Below, in pieces: positions 59,770 to 64,000 of a stretch of 64,000 bases of DNA. Positions within the stretch are counted from its first letter, which is position 1. Each line of letters begins with the position of its first letter. The translations under genes were made by a program, and so were the position numbers. A model generated the notes under the pieces. The model worked only from the letters and a program-made list of their open reading frames with translations, was not told where the DNA came from and ran no database searches. This DNA is from Fibrobacter sp. (GTDB taxonomy: Bacteria > Fibrobacterota > Fibrobacteria > Fibrobacterales > Fibrobacteraceae): assembly GCA_017530965.1 (NCBI GenBank), contig JAFXLS010000042.1, positions 1 to 64,000 on the forward strand, written 5' to 3'.

Positions 59770-60684
59770 TTATCCGAAAAAATTTGTCTGCGAGCCCTCC
59801 TGCCTGCTCGCGAACAAATCGTTATCATTTTCGTCGGCCCCATGAACTTCGATTGCCGGAACATCTTCCTCGGTTTCCTGTTCCTGAGAAACGGATTCAT
59901 CAATCTGGGGTTCCTCGATAGATTTTGCTGCTTCCGCATTTTCAGCAGTGACATCTTCAAACACGAGCTCTTCATCGGAATTTGCCGGCTCTTCGGCTAC
60001 GTCTTCAGCAACTTCTTCCGTTTCGGTTTCCTCTGTCGCAGCAGCAGCTTCGGAACCTTCTACAACCGGTTCAATAGAAGGGGTATCGTCCAATTCAATG
60101 TCGGTACCCAGTTCGCTTTCGATGGTTGCCACCAGCTGGTTGAATTTCTCCTGGGCCTCGGCGATTTCTTCATTCTGGGCCTGCAACTGATCGTTCAGGC
60201 TATCGACCAGGGCGCTCTTTTCAGAAAGCTGTTCCATGAGTTTTGCAATTGCAGCATCCTTTTCGGCCACCTGGGTGTTGAGCGCATTCACAGTTTCAGC
60301 CCTTTCGTTGATTTGGCCGCTCAGCAGTTCCTGATTGCTTGTTAGTTCGCGGATTTTTGATTCCAAGCTTTCGATGCAGCCATCCTTTTCGACCAGCTGC
60401 TGACCAAGCACCACCGTCTTTTCGTTAAGCACTTCGATTTCGGAAGCCTGCTTGTTCAGCATTTCTTGCTGCGCATTGGCCTGGTTGGCACGAGCATCCA
60501 GAGCGGACTTGCAGTCAGCAAGATCATGTTTAGCCGATTCCAGCAGCAGGGTCTTGTCCTGAGCCATGGCCTGAGCCTGAGACAGTTCGCGCTTGATTTT
60601 TGCATTTTCTTCTTTGAGGGTACGGACCGTTCCCAACACTCCCTCAATTTTCTGAGATAAAACACTCATCTTTTCTAAATTCAT
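59770..60684 (-). CDS. Coiled-coil protein upstream of zapA
   Basis: A 304-residue soluble protein without signal or membrane segment. Residues about 1-200 are an almost unbroken coiled coil (VLSQKIEGVLGTVRTLKEEN onward with regular heptads); residues about 200-300 are very acidic and probably disordered (repeats of EE, TEE and VAEE). It lies directly upstream of zapA, in the same direction. In gammaproteobacteria ZapB is a 80-residue coiled coil that binds ZapA; this one is much longer, so a ZapB-like role is a guess from context. Confidence 0.78.
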   Translation of the reverse strand: MNLEKMSVLSQKIEGVLGTVRTLKEENAKIKRELSQAQAMAQDKTLLLESAKHDLADCKSALDARANQANAQQEMLNKQASEIEVLNEKTVVLGQQLVEKDGCIESLESKIRELTSNQELLSGQINERAETVNALNTQVAEKDAAIAKLMEQLSEKSALVDSLNDQLQAQNEEIAEAQEKFNQLVATIESELGTDIELDDTPSIEPVVEGSEAAAATEETETEEVAEDVAEEPANSDEELVFEDVTAENAEAAKSIEEPQIDESVSQEQETEEDVPAIEVHGADENDNDLFASRQEGSQTNFFG

Positions 60685-60782
60685 TTTTGCTCCGTAGAAT
60701 GAGTTTTAGAATTTTACAATATTAAGATAATTAATTTTCGACCCATAAGACAACTTTTTTGAAATTTATTATAAATAGAGTC

Positions 60783-62642
60783 GTGATTTCGGTAAACGAA
60801 CATATACAGCGCAGGCTTTCAGAGCTCCCTGACCGACCGGGTGTTTACATCATGAAGAACGCCCAAGGGAAAATCATATACATCGGCAAGGCGAAGGTCT
60901 TGAAGAACCGCGTGCGCAGCTACTTTGACGGCTCCGAGCACAACGGCCACCGCGCGGCAACGCTTATGCTCCCCTACATTCGCGACATCGAATGGATTAT
61001 TACCGAAAGCGAAGAAGAGGCGCTAATTCTCGAGGCGAACCTGATTCGAAAGCACACTCCCAAGTACAACGTGCTTTTGAAGGATGACAAGCATTTCCCC
61101 TACCTGGCATTTTCGGTGAAGGAGCCATTTCCAAGGCTTTCGCTGTCACGTTCAGTCAAGAAGGATGGCCGCCAGTATTTTGGCCCCTACATGAGTTCGC
61201 GATATATCGACAAACTGATTGACATTGCGGCAAGGCTTTTCCGCATTCGCGAATGTTCCATGGAGCTGCCGGCCAAGCACCCAGTACGCCCCTGCCTGAA
61301 TTACCATATCGGACGTTGTAGCGCCCCCTGCGCCGGGCTGATTTCGCAAGAGGATTACGCCCGCGATGTAGAAAGTGCGCGCCTGATGCTGGAAGGCAAA
61401 CGCGACGACCTGATTGACAAGTGGCAGCGCGAGATGGAAGAGGCAAGCGCCAACCTGGATTTTGAAACCGCCATGAAAAAGCGCGACGCCATTCAGGCGC
61501 TGCAAGCTTCCGGCACTCGCCAAAAGACCGATACCAGCGACCCGAACCTGTCGCTGGATGTGGTGACGCTCCGCCGTAACGGAGACATGGCCGCAGCCGT
61601 GATTCTCGAATACCGCAAGGGCGTGCTCATGGGGCGCAGGCATTACCGGTTGGAATGCAAGCTCGAAGACGACGAGACCGAAATCTTCAGGCAGATGGTG
61701 CTTCCGTGGTACATGGAGGCGCCCCTGATCCCTGCCGAAATCGCGACAGATATTGTGTTGCCGGATGACCGCAAGGAACTCGAAGCGGCGCTCAGCAAAC
61801 AGGCAGGGAGAAAGGTCTCTTTCAGCACGCCCCAACGCGGCGAAAAACTCGGATTCCTGAAGCTTGCAGGCGCGAATGCCGACATGATTCTTGTGGAAAT
61901 GCGCGCCGAAGTGCAGAAGTACAGCGAAATCGACCAGAGCGTATTCGAGCTGCAGAAAGTTCTCGGACTTAAAAAGACTCCCTTCCGCATCGAATGCGTG
62001 GATATTTCCCACCTCTCCGGCACCAACACGGTGGCAAGCCTCGTGGCCTTCAAGAACGGGCGCCCTGATAAAGCCAACTACCGCAAGTTCATCATCAAGA
62101 CAGTCGAAGGTGTCGACGACTTCGCGAGCATGCGCGAAGTGATGACCCGCCGCATTCGCAGACTCGAAAACGAGGGCGTGCCCATGCCCGACTTGTGGGT
62201 ATGCGACGGCGGTAAAGGCCAGGTAGATGCCACCATGCAGATTCTGAAAGAGCTCGGCCACGACCAGGATTTACCGCTCATCGGCCTCGCCAAGCGTCTC
62301 GAAGAAATCGTGTTCCCCGACGACCGCAAGAGCATCGTGCTGCACCGTACCAGCCCTGCACTAAAACTTTTGCAGAACGCCCGCGACGAGGCTCACCGAT
62401 TCGCCATTACCTACCAGCGCAGCAAACGCAAAAAAGACCTGGAAGTCGAATGGCTCAAGATGCCAGGTGTGGGTCACGAAACCCGCGTCAAGATTTTGAG
62501 CAAGTATAGGAGCGCCGAAGCGTTCATGGCAGCCCCCATCGAAGACATTGAAATCCTGCTCGGCAAGGTCCGCGGAAACAACTTACGCGACCAAGTCGCA
62601 AAGTACGTCACCGAATTTATCACTCCCGACACAGAAGGATGA
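60783..62642 (+). CDS. uvrC: Excinuclease ABC subunit C
   Basis: The nuclease of nucleotide excision repair, which cuts both sides of the lesion on DNA bound by UvrB. About 619 residues from GTG 60783; an ATG at 60759 would add eight. N-terminal GIY-YIG domain (PGVYIMKN ... GKIIYIGKAKVLKNRVRSYF), the Cys-rich CLNYHIGRCSAPC segment, the UvrBC motif near DFETAMKKRDAIQAL, and the RNase H-like C-terminal nuclease (RIECVDISHLSGT, CDGGKGQV) followed by a helix-hairpin-helix (MPGVGHETRVKIL). All expected catalytic parts are present. Confidence 0.94.
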   Translation: MISVNEHIQRRLSELPDRPGVYIMKNAQGKIIYIGKAKVLKNRVRSYFDGSEHNGHRAATLMLPYIRDIEWIITESEEEALILEANLIRKHTPKYNVLLKDDKHFPYLAFSVKEPFPRLSLSRSVKKDGRQYFGPYMSSRYIDKLIDIAARLFRIRECSMELPAKHPVRPCLNYHIGRCSAPCAGLISQEDYARDVESARLMLEGKRDDLIDKWQREMEEASANLDFETAMKKRDAIQALQASGTRQKTDTSDPNLSLDVVTLRRNGDMAAAVILEYRKGVLMGRRHYRLECKLEDDETEIFRQMVLPWYMEAPLIPAEIATDIVLPDDRKELEAALSKQAGRKVSFSTPQRGEKLGFLKLAGANADMILVEMRAEVQKYSEIDQSVFELQKVLGLKKTPFRIECVDISHLSGTNTVASLVAFKNGRPDKANYRKFIIKTVEGVDDFASMREVMTRRIRRLENEGVPMPDLWVCDGGKGQVDATMQILKELGHDQDLPLIGLAKRLEEIVFPDDRKSIVLHRTSPALKLLQNARDEAHRFAITYQRSKRKKDLEVEWLKMPGVGHETRVKILSKYRSAEAFMAAPIEDIEILLGKVRGNNLRDQVAKYVTEFITPDTEG

Positions 62643-62773
62643 ATATTCCAAAATGGAGTAGGGCTCGTTTGTATAAAAACGACCATTACAGACTAATTTC
62701 GCCAAACATAGATAACAATTATTTACTTAATCGACATTTTAAAATGCCGAAAAAATTTTTTTCGTTTTTTCGC

Positions 62774-62802
62774 TTGCTTTTGAGTTTCAACTTGGCTATA
62801 TT
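62774..62802 (+). promoter_or_regulatory. Promoter of the 6S-like RNA
   Basis: TTGCTT (62774-62779), a 17-base spacer and TATATT (62797-62802). It points to a start near 62806-62809, exactly where the closing stem of the RNA begins. The sequence 62643-62773 between uvrC and this promoter is AT-rich and holds nothing else I can support. Confidence 0.6.
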
Positions 62803-62805
62803 ACG

Positions 62806-62973
62806 GGTAGGCATCCCACGGATTAACGCCCGATCTAACAGTATTATTAAAGCTCGTCGCTCTTGGTGTTCAGTTTAGGCGCGCATCGACGCGAAAAACA
62901 AAGCCCCGAGGCACTGCTATCATTTTTAGATGAGTAGCTTCGAGTGTTCCACCGTGAGGGATGCCCTTTTTTT
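62806..62973 (+). ncRNA. Candidate 6S-like regulatory RNA
   Basis: A gap of 400 bases with no gene but with a promoter, a self-pairing transcript of about 168 bases and a T tract. The two ends pair (GGCATCCCACGG 62810-62821 with CCGTGAGGGATGCC 62952-62965, two bases bulged), followed at once by seven T. Inside are an open region, short inner helices (AUCUAA/UUAGAU; CUUGG/CCGAG) and an apical hairpin CGCG-CATCGA-CGCG (62880-62893). A long rod with paired ends and a central bubble is the form of 6S RNA, which holds sigma70 RNA polymerase. No SRP RNA or tmRNA signature is present. The 6S call is by shape only. Confidence 0.5.
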
Positions 62974-62997
62974 ATACCCTGAAAAAGTTTCCCACAA

Positions 62998-63028
62998 AAA
63001 AACACCCTATAAAGGGTGCTTTTTAGTT
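62998..63028 (-). terminator. Terminator of the membrane protein gene
   Basis: On the minus strand AAAAAGCACCC, loop TTTATA, GGGTG, then T tract. It follows the gene at 63043 by about 20 bases. Confidence 0.85.
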
Positions 63029-63042
63029 GAGTACCTGTAGGC

Positions 63043-63807
63043 TTATGCCTGCGGCTTGACCGTTGCACGAATCAGCATGAGCTGCGCCGGCACATACAAC
63101 CACCAAATGATATTGTTTGCGATTTCGGCAACCGACTGCAGCACGCTGTGATCATCACCCGTGACCATGGAAAGACCGACGCAAACATCGCCCAAGAAGA
63201 AGGCGACCATACCCCAACGGATAAGCTTTGCATTGACAGTCGGGAAATAACCTTTGCGCGGAGCAAGAATACCGACAACCACCGAGGTAATGACGAACAC
63301 GCCGTAAACCACGACAACGGCCACGGTGAGGCCCAAAGTGCCGGTAGCAATCAAGGCAATGCCTGCAAGAACAGCTACGGCCAAAAGCGCATAAATTTTA
63401 GGAACGCTCTTGTCATCTTCGGCTTTGCGAGAATGCCTGTAAATCAAGATGCTCTGGAACACCATGAAGAAGGTAATACCGAGAATGGTGCTCAGAGTTC
63501 CTGCATTGGCAACGGTCGCCTTGAGCAGGCTAAAACTGTAGTCCGCCAGCAGCGAGAACACGAACGCTACACGCAGCAGCTTGCCGTCTCGACTAGAGAA
63601 CGCGCTCGATGCCGTGATAAAGGCAAGCACCGTCAGCATGGTTGTCATGACCGACTTGGTGTATAGCTGCAAGGTGCCAGAATCCGACAGGCATTGGCTT
63701 ACCGCGCCGCAGGAATAGAAGTCAAACCAATCCTTGCCAGCCGTAATGAGGAGGAACACAGCAAGGACAGAAAAAACGATTTTTTGAGCAGTCGTTTGTA
63801 AAAGCAT
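63043..63807 (-). CDS. Polytopic membrane protein, YhhN/lysoplasmalogenase-like
   Basis: A 254-residue protein with about seven membrane helices from residue 8 onward (IVFSVLAVFLLITAG, VMTTMLTVLAFITA, GLTVAVVVVYGVFVI and so on). It resembles the YhhN family, in which members are lysoplasmalogenases or of unknown role: FFLGDVCVGLSMV and NNIIWWLYVPAQLMLI fit its C-terminal helices, though the match is loose. ATG 63807 is preferred; the frame opens from a GTG 18 codons upstream, with a polar N-terminus that reads like leader sequence. It is transcribed alone. Confidence 0.68.
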   Translation of the reverse strand: MLLQTTAQKIVFSVLAVFLLITAGKDWFDFYSCGAVSQCLSDSGTLQLYTKSVMTTMLTVLAFITASSAFSSRDGKLLRVAFVFSLLADYSFSLLKATVANAGTLSTILGITFFMVFQSILIYRHSRKAEDDKSVPKIYALLAVAVLAGIALIATGTLGLTVAVVVVYGVFVITSVVVGILAPRKGYFPTVNAKLIRWGMVAFFLGDVCVGLSMVTGDDHSVLQSVAEIANNIIWWLYVPAQLMLIRATVKPQA

Positions 63808-63878
63808 GAATAAAGGATAGCAAAATCCTTTTTCATTCAGTAAGCTTTTTGTAAATTTCACAAGATAATTGACACAAA

Positions 63879-64000
63879 CTATCTAATCCGCACCTGTTGC
63901 AAGCGGATTCCCTGACGAACAAGGTAAATTCCCGGAGCAAGTTTGAGCGATTTGCCCAAGAATCGGCCTTGCATATCAAAGACCTGGATAGATTCGCCCG
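63879..64000 (-). CDS. T9SS cargo protein, C-terminal end (partial)
   Basis: The last 39 codons of a gene that enters from the right edge, ending in TAG at 63879-63881. The sequence reads ESIQVFDMQGRFLGKSL then KLAPGIYLVRQG and ends QQVRIR, the pattern of a T9SS type A sorting domain (V.D..G ... L..G.YlV). The main part of the protein is outside the window. Confidence 0.85.
   Translation of the reverse strand, partial: GESIQVFDMQGRFLGKSLKLAPGIYLVRQGIRLQQVRIR

Overview
The window looks like a chromosome segment of a Fibrobacter species (Fibrobacterota), close to F. succinogenes. Pointers are lipoproteins with runs of SSSS linkers, two FISUMP-type (Fibrobacter succinogenes major paralogous) domains, a TIGR02147-type regulator, cellulases of families GH5 and GH8, and several secreted proteins ending in type IX secretion (T9SS) C-terminal sorting domains. 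There are no SusC/SusD pairs, dockerins, rRNA, tRNA, CRISPR arrays, insertion sequences or prophage genes that I can see. Gene assignments rest on reading motifs and lengths; no database search was run.

Layout. 1-1946: a FISUMP lipoprotein whose frame breaks at a nine-base G/C tract, and a small toxin-antitoxin pair. 2150-6354: clpP, ftsY, a lipoprotein, a thioredoxin-like protein and a glycosyltransferase in one tightly packed unit, then a small outer-membrane protein. 6427-13806: one giant repeat-rich surface protein. 13979-16585: yidC, yidD, rnpA, rpmH. 16814-23122: lipoproteins, a TrmB-like methyltransferase, a TIGR02147 regulator coupled to a surface lipoprotein, a membrane protein and a phosphatase-like lipoprotein. 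23215-30122: a cellulase cluster (GH8, GH5, GH8) and a T9SS cargo protein. 30250-40261: a six-gene envelope operon (CBM11-like protein, three large beta-barrel proteins, a lipoprotein, a GH18-like protein with a degenerate active site). 40506-51467: a GH5 lipoprotein, lpxA, a glycosyltransferase, a sigma factor/PorZ-like/lipoprotein/cca operon, dsbD and glgA. 51574-64000: a candidate leader RNA, an esterase-like lipoprotein, folE, a nitroreductase, a Cys-repeat lipoprotein, argA, a lone nuoA, a FISUMP lipoprotein, zapA with a coiled-coil partner, uvrC, a 6S-like RNA, a membrane protein, and the tail of another T9SS cargo.

How it fits together. Cellulose attack is split between enzymes with T9SS tails (secreted or attached by T9SS) and enzymes that are lipoproteins. 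The envelope operon next door encodes three barrel proteins ending in Phe together with carbohydrate-binding-type proteins, so it is the best candidate here for an undescribed polysaccharide adhesion or transport machine. The sigma factor beside a PorZ-like propeller suggests local control of T9SS. Many genes carry a TAnnTTTG-like element, sometimes only 4 to 8 bases before the start codon, which suggests a Bacteroidota-like promoter and very short leaders.
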